From: Artemisia argyi
Lineage: Eukaryota; Streptophyta; Magnoliopsida; Asterales; Asteraceae
Length of the DNA stretch: 64,000 nt
NCBI GenBank assembly: GCA_030686995.1
Contig: CM060681.1
Span: 169,387,833 to 169,451,832 of the forward strand
Direction: 5' to 3'
Below the pieces are notes generated by a model. The model ran no database searches, was not told the origin of the DNA, and was given only the letters and a program-made list of their open reading frames with translations. The first letter of the stretch is position 1, and each line of letters opens with the position of its first letter. The position numbers and the translations under genes are program-made. Positions 1-9,527 of the stretch are shown here, piece by piece.

Positions 1-541
1 ATTACCAATTATGGATTTTCCACGGCCTTTACCACAAGCCATAATCTTGCGGGCTAGCCAACTCATTTGTTTTTGGGGAGTTGAGGAACCGTACAATTTT
101 GGGCAAATTGCAAGCCGTAAACGGACTTGAGATGTCTTTACCAAGAGCCGTTTGCTCCTGGACTAGCCAATCCCTTTTGTCGCTTAGACAAGACGGACTG
201 ATTACCACAAAAATTTTGAAGCACCAGTGAAAAATTTTTAAAATTTTTGAAATTTTGGCTAAAACGGGGGTATTATATAGTAAAATGTGATAAAATTCGC
301 TAGAATAGCGAATACCCCCCACACTTAGCATGAATATTGTCCTCAATATTCAAAATCCCGGCTATTATGCCGACATTTTGAACGTAAAAGGGCAACATTA
401 CAAGCTAAGCGTGGAAAACACCATTTTGTTTTTCACTTCTGTAATCATTGCATGGGGGACTCCCCCACACTTAGGGTGAAAACCCTATAAGCATGCTATT
501 GTTTTTGTTTACCGAGTCGCTAGCTTGACTCGACCCCAAAT
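1..541 (-). repeat. M1 3' non-coding tail with repeat modules
   Basis: This stretch follows the M1 ORFs on the minus strand and holds no convincing gene. It has two copies of a module built around GGTAAAG and GGCTAG (about 8-62 and 109-175) that closely match repeats in the 3' region of the unrelated Copia element C2. It also has an 8-bp stem (332-351, GAATATTG/CAATATTC) followed on the minus strand by TAAGTGTGGGGGG, and a second AAGTGTGGGGGA tract near 460-475. The 105-residue ORF across 29-346 is taken as chance. Confidence 0.6.
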
Positions 542-1843
542 TCATTTGTCCTTGGGGAAGCATGATGTGGATGAGACAATCTCAATCGGACTTTCATTCA
601 AAATGTTTGGACAAACATATGAAGCACGTGAAAGTTCCACACCGATGAGATATAATCCCGACTCAAGATAATGATACATGAAAATGCCGGGATCAAATAT
701 AGTGTCTTCATTCCCGAAGGAATAAAGAACAGGAGAAGTCACCCGATAGGTGAAGAAATATAGAAAGATCTTGATGACAATCAAGATTGATTCATCATTA
801 TCAGAAAGAGAATTCATGATTGGTGTATCATGAATCTCATCATTTGGGCTCGTGTGATCTAGACAGATTATGGGTGGGAGGGTTGGGATTTTGATATCAA
901 TCAAATTCTCAAGGTTGAGAATATTTCCCTCCGGAAAACAAAGATCAACTTTGTCTAGATCAAAGTAAAAATTATCATACTCTAGTGGAGGTATGATACG
1001 AGTGAGTTCACCGGAGAACTCCTCAAAGGTGAATAAATCATATTCGGGGAGAGAATTATGAGAATGAGAAGTGGTAATGCCACTAATCTTCTCTCCCATA
1101 TGATCAAAGGTAAAGGCTTCAAACTCCGGAATAGGATTGTCGGAGAAAATGTCACTATCCTTTATAGGGATAGGAGATGAAATAGGTTTCATTTTGAAAG
1201 CCTCGATTTTAGAAATGAGGAGATCGACATTCAATAATGTTGCACGAAGTGCTTCATCCTTGATTTCAGTGTCAATCTCGTCATTCTCTTCTTCTAAGCT
1301 GACTATCTCAAAAGGTAATTCTTCCATATAAACGATGTCCTCACAAGATAACGAATTGTCATCAGTAGAATCGGAGAACATCTCATCATGATTAGATGGG
1401 AAGAATAGAGGAGGAGGAATATCACACATATGGTCAAAAGTCCCCTGTGACTCTCTCGGGATTGGGACAAGGATCTCAACACTAGACTTTATTAATTCGT
1501 CCGATTCCTTATTAGGAATAGTGCTAAGATGCTCATCCCCCATGATCAGAGAGTGAGTGTGAACTTCTGGTGTGATAAGAGCAAACTGAGGGAGATAAGA
1601 AAGACTAGCACACATAGATTCTATATTTTTCATGTGTTCTTCTGCTAGCAATTCTTGCATACTCTTATCTCCCTGTGCTTCCACGGAAGGAATCTCAACT
1701 GATGAACTGGATGAATCTTTGTAATATTCCTTCATTTGAATAGAATCCTCATCATCATCGTCATCATGAATAAAACGGAACAAAGAGCTAGATTTGGCTG
1801 CTTTTTCTTTTGCATATGCTTCCGTAACAGCTTTTCAAAATCA
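542..1843 (-). pseudogene. M1 acidic gag-like protein, C-terminal half (frameshifted)
   Basis: This is the downstream half of the M1 coding region. It has an acidic run (DDDDDED) near its start, then low-complexity acidic and Ser/Ile/Pro-rich sequence with repeated short phrases such as FTFDHMGE and LFTFEEFSG. I see no enzymatic motif. The first listed start is a TTG, but the frame is open upstream to about 1840 and overlaps the preceding ORF, so a single indel or a -1 shift probably separates two halves of one roughly 800-residue protein. From memory, the C-terminal phrases resemble gag-like proteins of Asteraceae Ty3 elements. The molecular role is unknown. Confidence 0.55.
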
Positions 1844-2943
1844 TCTATGGAATCAATTTTAGCAACCTGCTCTTCCGTCAATATTTTAGCCATGCATTTC
1901 TCATGTGAATTTAGAGTAAATGAAAATTGCGGGGGTGGGGATTTGTCAAAACCGGAAGGTTGACATTGATAATCATTATGAGGACCCCCACAATTCACAC
2001 AAGAAACACTGGGTGCATTATGAAGTGTTGTGGTACCCAACTCCTTAAGTTCTTTCAATATCTCAAGAACCTCAATTATAATGTCAGTAGCAGAAGGAGT
2101 TGTGTGAATCATTTGGTGCTGTGGAGGTGGGTCTGAAAATGAATAGTCGTAATTGTTACAAGGAATTGGATTCCTTGTTTGACAATCCGAGCTAAAGTGA
2201 GGACCTCCACAGTACTCACAACAGTAAAACTGTTGAGTTAGGCTTGGTGTATTTTGATACGAAGCATCATTGAAATTTGGGTAATATGATTCTTGCTCGT
2301 ATGAATGTGATGGGTAATCGAAAAAATTTGAAGAGTCGTTGAATGAGTTTTGATTAGGATCATAAGTAAATGAATTACTCGACCTACAAAACAAACAACT
2401 CCCGTTTTGGATATCATTACCACATTGTACACATGTACACCAACGACATGGAAAACCGAAAAGTGGCTCACCACAACCGATACAAGGAACAAAATCTGGA
2501 GGTGGGACAAGTGGTGTGCTCTTAGAGCTAGCAATTTCCACCACTTCCGTTATGGTCTCGGGTTTTGGTTCTTGATAAACGTGAAGGTTAGGTAAGTCGT
2601 TCTTTTCAGTCTCTGCCCTAAGCTCAGTACGTATGCTTGACAAACTTTTGACCGTAAACTGTGAAAGGTTAGGATCAATTCTTGAAGGTTTAGGAGCATT
2701 TGTGGGCTTAGATTCTTGGACAACCGTAGGTTGGACGTATTTAGCACTTTCATCGTCAGAGGGAAGTACAGGGTCCTTTGTCACCTCGGTTTCTTGATTC
2801 ATTTCCCTCACCGGAGAGGGAATAGGAATCGAAGGTCCATCATAATCACTACGACATCTCGATATTTTTGACAAGGCCATAAGTTTTTCAATTTTGCTCT
2901 CAAAGGCCCATTGTTCGAAGAAATCGTCATCGAGAGATGTCAT
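1732..2943 (-). CDS. M1 Athila-like zinc-knuckle gag protein, N-terminal half
   Basis: The 403-residue ORF starts at an ATG (2943) about 170 bp downstream of the primer site, where gag is expected. It has a Cys-rich block near residues 153-187 with CxxC pairs (CIGC, CRWC, CVQC, CLFC), then two knuckles of the form CX2CX3HX4C (CEYCGGPHFSSDC and CVNCGGPHNDYQC). The CGGPH knuckle is typical of Athila gag proteins. No capsid-like helical domain is obvious. It is probably a nucleic-acid-binding gag relic of a non-autonomous element. It runs out of frame into the next ORF near 1732-1843. Confidence 0.65.
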   Translation of the reverse strand: MTSLDDDFFEQWAFESKIEKLMALSKISRCRSDYDGPSIPIPSPVREMNQETEVTKDPVLPSDDESAKYVQPTVVQESKPTNAPKPSRIDPNLSQFTVKSLSSIRTELRAETEKNDLPNLHVYQEPKPETITEVVEIASSKSTPLVPPPDFVPCIGCGEPLFGFPCRWCTCVQCGNDIQNGSCLFCRSSNSFTYDPNQNSFNDSSNFFDYPSHSYEQESYYPNFNDASYQNTPSLTQQFYCCEYCGGPHFSSDCQTRNPIPCNNYDYSFSDPPPQHQMIHTTPSATDIIIEVLEILKELKELGTTTLHNAPSVSCVNCGGPHNDYQCQPSGFDKSPPPQFSFTLNSHEKCMAKILTEEQVAKIDSIDDFEKLLRKHMQKKKQPNLALCSVLFMMTMMMRILFK

Positions 2944-3110
2944 TTAGAATTATACATGAGAGGGGTATAAGAAGGTAGAATCAAACGGATAGAGGGTAAG
3001 GAAAAATATTTTTGGGTTTTTATGAAAAAGATATGAACAAGGGTGGATAAATGTACAGGGAGATGAATTCCAAAATCACTAATCAGAAAACCGTTTAGAA
3101 ACGCACACAA

Positions 3111-3130
3111 CCTCCCCGGCAGCGGCACCA
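3111..3130 (-). other. M1 primer binding site (tRNA-Asp type)
   Basis: On the minus strand the sequence TGGTGCCGCTGCCGGGGAGG starts 5 bases after the LTR end. It closely matches the TGGCGCCGTTGCCGGGGA primer site for tRNA-Asp used by Athila/Tat elements. Confidence 0.8.
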
Positions 3131-3135
3131 AAATT

Positions 3136-6100
3136 TGATTGACTCCAAACGGTCAACCTAAATTGACCAGGTGATGGTCAACAAGGTCAAACTGCTCAGA
3201 GTCAATGCTCCGCGGAAGTATAAGGTTTCCCCGGGTCGTTATGTCCCGACGAGGTGTGAATTGTAAACAAACGGTTTCGTGATCGGGTGAATTTGGATGA
3301 GAAAGGGGTTTGTGTGTGATTGAGCTTTGGAATCTACAAGAGAATAGCTTAAACAAGCTATATGAATGAGACGGGAAGCTAAGAAAAACCAGAAACGTTA
3401 AAAACCTAAAAACGCGTACGTTACGTTTAAATAAAACGTAAACGTACAAAATAAAAAGTAAAAACGGAAATCTGAAAACACCCAGGGGGTGAAAATGACT
3501 TTTTTACAAACTAAAAAGTAAAAGAAAATTTTTAGAAAAAGAAAAATAATTTTTACACTAATTAATTATTTATTATTAATTAAAAACTATTTAATACTTA
3601 TTATTAATACTTAAATAACTAAAATACAATATAATATTATTTAAATACTAAAAAGGTGAAAATAAAATTTATAAAACTTTAAAATAACTAAAAACTAATT
3701 TTAAAATTAAAAATAAGTATTTTTGTCTTTTTGTGATTTTTCTATTAATTAAATACTAATTAATTATTAATTACCTAATTAAACTAATTTAAATTAAGAA
3801 AAATAGCAAATGAACAGTAAAAATTCTAATAAAATTTCTAAAATTATTTTATAACATATAAAAGCTATAAAAAATATAAAAACAAGGTTTTACTTAATAA
3901 AAACTAAATATGCTATTTTATACTTAATATTAATTAATAATTAATAAAACTAAAATTAATTCTAATAAATACTTAATGACAAAATAAAAATCTGAGAAAA
4001 TTACTATAAATACTTTAATATAATAGGAATTTAAGAAAAATATAAAATAACTAAGTACTTAATAAAAATATAAAAATGAGAAAATAAAATTTAATTTACA
4101 TTAAATAGAAACTATCACTTAAAAATTACTTTGTTTTTTCTGGATTTTTTCTTTACAAAACTATTTTATAACTTGAAAAATGAAACTTTTGCAAAAACAA
4201 GTTGTCTACAACTTAAATTAAAGCACAATACAAGCTTATTGAGGTGACAGTTGACTTTGGTCAACTGTCAAGAGCAAAAGCTGATGTGGACTACTAGGGG
4301 GGCCCACAATGGTGAAATAAGATGGCAATAAGCTGTATGAACTAAAATAAGCTAGAAAAAGTAAGAATGAAGCTCAAAATAAGCTGAGAAGTGGATAAAG
4401 CTAATCCAAGTCCTAAACAGCCAACTCAGTCAAGGGACAAGGATTTGTGACCTTGCAGCCCTATCAAGAGGGGTTCAAAACCCAAGGTAAGCTATGGACC
4501 TTAAACCCTGGCTTATTGGCTTTCCAATAAGCCAAGAGTTAGGGTGTGGGGCCCACAGATGTGCTCAAGAGGAGGCCTGGAAGTGAGAGTGTTGACTGAG
4601 TGTCTGTGTAGCAGGGCATGTTGCAGCCCTGCAGCTACTTTTGGGAGCCTGTAAAATGCACAGAAAAAATGGCAAAATTACAACAAATATGAATTCACAA
4701 AGACAAGCTGGTGGAGTACAAAGAGAAACAAGTTTCAAAGTCTACATCATAACACAAAATTCAGAATAGTTAAGTGAACTTTTGGAAAAATCTGAAAGGT
4801 GCACAATTGACTTTTTAAGAAAAACTAAAGATTTGACTTTTATGAACTTGTGATGATCTAAACTACCTAACATGTTATAAGAAGCTATTATGAGACCAAA
4901 TTAAAGGTAATGCACAAGTTTTAAACCAAATGGGTGAGTTTTGGTCACCACAGATCCAACAGTGGACTGTGATGAACTTTTGAAAAGGATTTTTGACTTT
5001 TACCACTTGAAACCTGATTTTGAAGGTTTATTAGACCTAAATACAACTAATGTAGTGTGTCTACACTATAACCACAACAAAACAACAACTAAAAGTGGTA
5101 GCACAGTACTGATCCAAACACCCCCATAAAGACTGATTTGAGGAATTTGTGAAGCAATTAAATAAACTAAACCAAGAACTAAGCTAATTACTGTATAATA
5201 AGCTTATAAAAACTTAAATGAACAGAGATGAACAAGTAAATACTACAAATTTCACTTAACAAGTAATATAAGGGAAATGGGTAAAATTCCTTACTTTGAA
5301 ATCCAAGGTAACTGAGGACTAAAGAACCAAATATCAGATTGCTACCTATAGCCTCCCCACAGGCAACTAATACCCTGAAATCCAAAGTGCATCAATTTCC
5401 TTGCCTCTTTCTTCTTTAAGCTTGATTTTTTTATTTTTCTTTTATTTTTGTTTTTATGTTTTCTGCTACAAAAGACAACTTACAAAGTTTTAAGAACTTA
5501 ATAATAAGCTAATGTGAGCTTATTGCTACCTAAACAACAACTGTTAACAACATTAAAGATTTAATAAGGATTTGAGAAAGAAAAGCATAAACTGAACTTG
5601 TACTTTGAGAACTGAAAACTGAGAAACTATTTCAAATACTTTTCATTAACATTAAAGCTTGATACAACTTGAATTAAAATCAGAATTTTAAAGGTTTACA
5701 ACATAAATTTAAAGTTTACACTACGAAAATGGTCTAAAGATAATTGACAACTATTCTTCTCTTTTTTCTTGATCTTTTATAGTCCTGGAGTGATACTTTC
5801 TCTTTCCCACATGCAATCTGAGCCGTAGGATTGCTGGAGTTGATCCCAGCCTTCAAATTCAGTTTTGGCGGGAAAATGGGATTGGGCAGTGTTGAGTGGG
5901 ATAGGTGGGCATTTAATGAGGAGCGGGGAAGGTGAGGGTGTAGGTGAGGTTATTAAATGTAGTTGGTGAGTTTGGAGAGGAGGGGGGAGACAAACAAGCT
6001 GGAAACCAGGGGATGTGGGGGATGATGAATAGTGAAACGGGGTGTGGGGGGTTGACTGTGGTCAACGAGGGTATTATTTAAAACGGTTTAGGGAGTGGGC

Positions 6101-6827
6101 CGGGTCTGATGGGCTTAGGGGATGATTATTGGATCAGGTTGTGTTTGGTTTTGGATTTGGATAAGAAAGGGTCCATTTGGTGTAGTATTAAATCACAAGG
6201 ATCATACATGTAATTTTAGAAAACCGGGGGCTGTTATTGTAATTTTCCAAAAGTAGTATGAGGACCATTCTTGCCACCTTTTATTAACCCAAGGACCAAA
6301 TTTGCAATTTTTTAACTTTTGAAATTCCCGGGGACCATTTATGTCAATTTTCAAAATCCGGGGACTAAACTTGCAATTTTCACCAATCTTTCATTCCAAG
6401 GACTATTTTTGACATGTTTTGATTTTCCAGGGATAAAAATTGATTTTCCTTTCAAAAATATCCCACCAGGGACCAATTCTGCCAAAATCTGAAACTCCAG
6501 GGACTAAATTGTAAATTTCCAAAACTTTTCCAATTTTTCACCAAAGGACTAAATATGACAACTTATGATTTCAAAATGACCTTTGGTGATAATTTTCTAT
6601 ATTTTGAATATCCAGGGACTAGTTTTGTAATTTTATGAAAGTTGGGGGACTGAAACTGCTAATTTTGCAAACTTTGTACGTTTTTCATTTGTTTTTACTT
6701 GTTTTGCATCTAAAACATATAAAACACAATTTTGAAAATTTTTAGTATTTTGATGCATTACTGAGTGTTTTTGTATGTTTTGCAGTTCAGATTAGACCAA
6801 AAATGATGAGTGTTTGAGCACTCATCA
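3136..6827 (-). repeat. M1 5' LTR, about 3.7 kb
   Basis: On the minus strand the LTR starts TGATGAGTG and ends CAATCA, directly before the primer site. Its first 24 bases are a perfect hairpin (TGATGAGTG, 6 bases, CACTCATCA). A TATAAAAG at 5782-5774 (minus) is a candidate promoter about 1.05 kb in. Contents from high to low coordinates: degenerate repeats with a GGGACTAAA-type core (about 6170-6680), paired TTGAC/GTCAA inverted repeats (6051-6066 and 4245-4270), a very AT-rich block (about 3500-4180) and a segment rich in GGTCAA (3140-3200). No gene is visible. The second LTR is off-window, so the length rests on one copy. Confidence 0.7.
5774..5782 (-). promoter_or_regulatory. M1 LTR TATA box
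   Basis: CTATAAAAG on the minus strand is the best TATA-like site in the M1 LTR and would define a U3 of about 1 kb. Position and motif only; no transcript evidence. Confidence 0.4.
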
Positions 6828-7041
6828 ACGGCGTCAAGAGGAATTTTATAACGGTGTCAGGAGCAAAATGGATGACGGCCCAGAGAAAACGTGACGGCGT
6901 CAGAACAAGGGTGTCAAAAGTAAATTTGGTGACGGCCTGAAACAAGATTACACATGACGGCATCAGATCTGGATCTAGGCAGTCGGAGAATTTTATTGGC
7001 GGCGAGATGACGGCGTCAGATTTTTCCTCTTGACGCCGTCA
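6828..7041 (+). promoter_or_regulatory. L1 5' LTR TGACG palindrome array
   Basis: Perfect and degenerate copies of the 11-bp palindrome TGACGGCGTCA/TGACGCCGTCA lie just upstream of the TATA box. TGACG is the core bound by plant TGA-class bZIP factors. The first copy is cut by the M1 insertion. Confidence 0.55.
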
Positions 7042-8039
7042 CCTCCTAAAATCTATATATACTTTTCTAATTTTCATTCATTAAAAGGAACTTGTGTGGA
7101 GAATATTAGGGTCGAACTTTATAAACCCTAGCTCGTTTGTAACAGTATTTTCAAGGGTTTTCACCCCTTGAAACCCTTCATGTTCAATTGAGATAAGTTT
7201 TCTTCCAATTCATTCAATATGTCTATGTGTTGTTTGAATATATCTTACACTTGTCTTGATTTTAACATGCTAGGCTAGATCTATTGTGTGTTTGCTTAGA
7301 TGTAATGAAACCTAGATGTTGATTATAGGTTGATTGCTTGTTTATAGTTGTAATGGATGAATGATTTCAATGTTAGGCTTAAGAAAACCGGCAGATCTCC
7401 ATTGTGTAACTTGCTTGAACGTCTTAAGAAACATGAACCGATGTGTACTAGGTTTTTATGGTTGTATTTAATGCATGAGCGAATTCTAGTGATCCCATGT
7501 TAGGAGCTTCTTAGCCGGCTCGACATAGGAGTGAAGTAGGAGCTTATAGAATTGGGGAAGTAAGTACGCCACCCCATGAATGGTATTAAGGAATACAATC
7601 CATCATCCACGCAACTGTAACAAGTAATTAACCTGTAAAAGATATCTAGGGAGTAGTGAAATCTAAGTAAACACAATTCTCCCATATATTGCTCACACCA
7701 CTACCTTAATTTAGTTTATTTTCATTTTTGTTATTTTATTTTGATTGCATCTGTTGTTATTGGGTTAGTTGATTAGCAACTAATTCCGCCCACACTTCCA
7801 AAACCCGAGATTTTATTTACTTTTATGAAATATAAAAAATACAAAAAGAATCATCCCTCACCTCTAGACCTAGTTTTTAGGTTTTCTAATCCTAGCGACA
7901 CTATTCCTGAGTTGAACGATTAATCCCCCGGTACTTGTCACTATACTATACTACAACGATCAGGTACACTGCCTGGTGGGGGTTGTAAGCTTCTCGAGAT
8001 CCCTCGAGAGGTAAAGCCTGGTGCAATTCCCACGCATCA
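6828..8039 (+). repeat. L1 5' LTR (5' end cut off by M1)
   Basis: The sequence matches 12196-13407 of the 3' LTR at equal length (1212 bp) with about 11 substitutions. It ends CACGCATCA just before the primer site. It carries the TGACG-palindrome array (6828-7041), a TATA box (CTATATATAC at 7053-7062) and a long untranslated leader. A 61-residue antisense ORF here (7500-7685) recurs unchanged in the 3' LTR and is only LTR sequence. Confidence 0.85.
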
Positions 8040-8045
8040 AGTTTT

Positions 8046-8064
8046 TGGCGCCGCAGCCCGAGGA
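8046..8064 (+). other. L1 primer binding site (tRNA-Asp type)
   Basis: TGGCGCCGCAGCCCGAGGA begins 6 bases after the LTR end and matches the first nine bases of the tRNA-Asp primer complement; the rest has drifted. L2 and L3 have the same site. Confidence 0.75.
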
Positions 8065-8219
8065 ATAGTTATTGCTTAGGTTGGAATTTATTTTGATTAG
8101 GTCTACTCATTAGATTCCTTTTTAGTGAGATTTTCTTTTTTATTAGCTTTCTCGTAATCTATCTTTTCTTTGTGTCTTTGTTCGTAAAAACCTTTCCATT
8201 GACTCTTCCGTTCACCATT

Positions 8220-9527
8220 ATGGAGAACGTGAATCCACCAAGTCTAACACTAGAGTTTTACCAGAAAAAATATAATTACACCAGTTTGGATATACCAAGA
8301 TGGAGGAATGAAATGAGGAGGACAAGATCTTATATTGATTTTATTGAGTACCTTGAGAAAAGAGGCCAAGTGCATAATGCTTTTAAAGAATTCACCTTAG
8401 GAGCTCCATCAACCCCTCAAAATGCCTCATTTAGCGAAACCTATGCACCATATGAGCCTTCACCTAGGATAGTTTCGTATGAGCCACCTAGCTGCATGTC
8501 ATGGTTAGGCACTACCATAATACAGGAAGAACCCATAGGTGACCTTGATGTGATGGAGGATGTAGCCGAACATGATCACATTGATCAAAAAGACCTAGGT
8601 TTTATGATCGATGATGATGAATCTCAAGAAACACATGATGAATCTTTTGGGCAATTTGTATATAGCAGTCAGAATACTGAGGATGATCCTTGTGATTCGG
8701 ATATAGAAGTTGAGATGCCTAGAGAAGCACTTGAGATACTTGGGAAAATGTTAGGGTTAGATTATAATAAAACACATGTTGAGGATATAGGTGATCGTGA
8801 CACAGGGAATGATGAAGTAAATAACATAAGCTCACTAAGTACCCCACAAGTCCTACCATCATTTGAGGCACACATACCACCCGTGACTTACTCGGAAGAA
8901 GTAGAAGAGACTATAGGAGCCCTGATAGCGGTAGAGCCCTTGGACCAAACACAACTAGAGGATATAGGTTTGAATACTTATAATGATAACCTTACTCTTA
9001 GTTCTAAGGAAGTTCCTAGTTTTGATGAACCGGAGCCTCAACAAAATCCGTTACCTAATCTTCCATCCTTGGATGAAAAGTTAGGAATTGAAAAAGGTCC
9101 CAATCCACCCATCAAACCATATAGTTCGGGTAGTCTTCGGATAAAGGTAGTAGACTCTAAGCCTTGTAGACAGGAAGCTGACATAAGAGTGAACCATGAC
9201 CTTACATACTTGCATCACCCATTCATGATTGATCACAAGAAGCATTATGGGTTTAAACCAAGTTTATTAGGTCAAGATGGATCCCCAACTAGTAATCTCT
9301 TGAAGTTGATTGAAAATGATCCCTTTCTAGGAGAAAATCTTAATCCACCCATTAACCCGATTGAATTAGGTAAGGTTATGATGATAGGAGCACACCCCTT
9401 TGAGCATATAATTCATCCACCACTCTTTCCTCACGTGGCATATTTCCACCCTGAGGGTGTGTATCGCCACTTCTACCCGCACTTAATTCAAAGTGTGGGG
9501 AAAACCTCCCCTATTTCCGTTAAATAA
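8220..9527 (+). CDS. L1 LARD protein, 435 residues, function unknown
   Basis: This is the only sizeable ORF of L1 and is intact. I place the start at ATG 8220 (MENVNPPSL); the open frame upstream has only non-ATG starts. Residues 1-70 are a basic, helical-looking module (motifs YQKKYNY and RRTRSYIDFIEYLEKRG) not found in L2 or L3. The middle is acidic (MIDDDESQETHDES, DSDIEVEMP). The last 110 residues are shared with L2 and L3 (motifs HKKHYGFKP, LLKLIENDPFLG, NLNPPINPIELGKVMMIGA, YPHLI). No zinc knuckle, protease or other enzyme motif is seen. The codons for the last 15 residues overlap an AAGTGTGGGGAAAA tract. It occupies the gag position, but its function is unknown. Confidence 0.65.
   Translation: MENVNPPSLTLEFYQKKYNYTSLDIPRWRNEMRRTRSYIDFIEYLEKRGQVHNAFKEFTLGAPSTPQNASFSETYAPYEPSPRIVSYEPPSCMSWLGTTIIQEEPIGDLDVMEDVAEHDHIDQKDLGFMIDDDESQETHDESFGQFVYSSQNTEDDPCDSDIEVEMPREALEILGKMLGLDYNKTHVEDIGDRDTGNDEVNNISSLSTPQVLPSFEAHIPPVTYSEEVEETIGALIAVEPLDQTQLEDIGLNTYNDNLTLSSKEVPSFDEPEPQQNPLPNLPSLDEKLGIEKGPNPPIKPYSSGSLRIKVVDSKPCRQEADIRVNHDLTYLHHPFMIDHKKHYGFKPSLLGQDGSPTSNLLKLIENDPFLGENLNPPINPIELGKVMMIGAHPFEHIIHPPLFPHVAYFHPEGVYRHFYPHLIQSVGKTSPISVK

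Larger units (their letters stand above)
1..6827 (-). mobile_element. M1: Athila/Tat-like Ty3 element without visible pol, partial
   Basis: Read on the minus strand, the element has its 5' LTR at 6827-3136, a tRNA-Asp-type primer site at 3130-3111, a zinc-knuckle ORF pair at 2943-542 and a non-coding tail running off the left edge. The tail has the ATTGAGGACAAT and TAAGTGTGGGGG words typical of Athila/Tat elements. No protease, RT, RNase H or integrase is visible, so it is probably non-autonomous, although its left part is outside the window. Its right end lies inside the 5' LTR of L1: sequence matching the L1 3' LTR resumes at 6828. The expected 5-bp duplication (ACGGC at 6828-6832) cannot be confirmed because its partner is off-window. 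Confidence 0.8.

Noticed and set aside
4941..5129. 62-residue ORF in the M1 LTR
   Set aside because: Isolated, low complexity and inside U5/R sequence; no support.
6170..6680. CRISPR-like array
   Set aside because: Repeats are degenerate and unevenly spaced, inside a plant LTR; no cas gene.
7500..7685. 61-residue antisense ORF, repeated at 12868-13053
   Set aside because: It is the same LTR sequence twice; no protein features and non-coding context.
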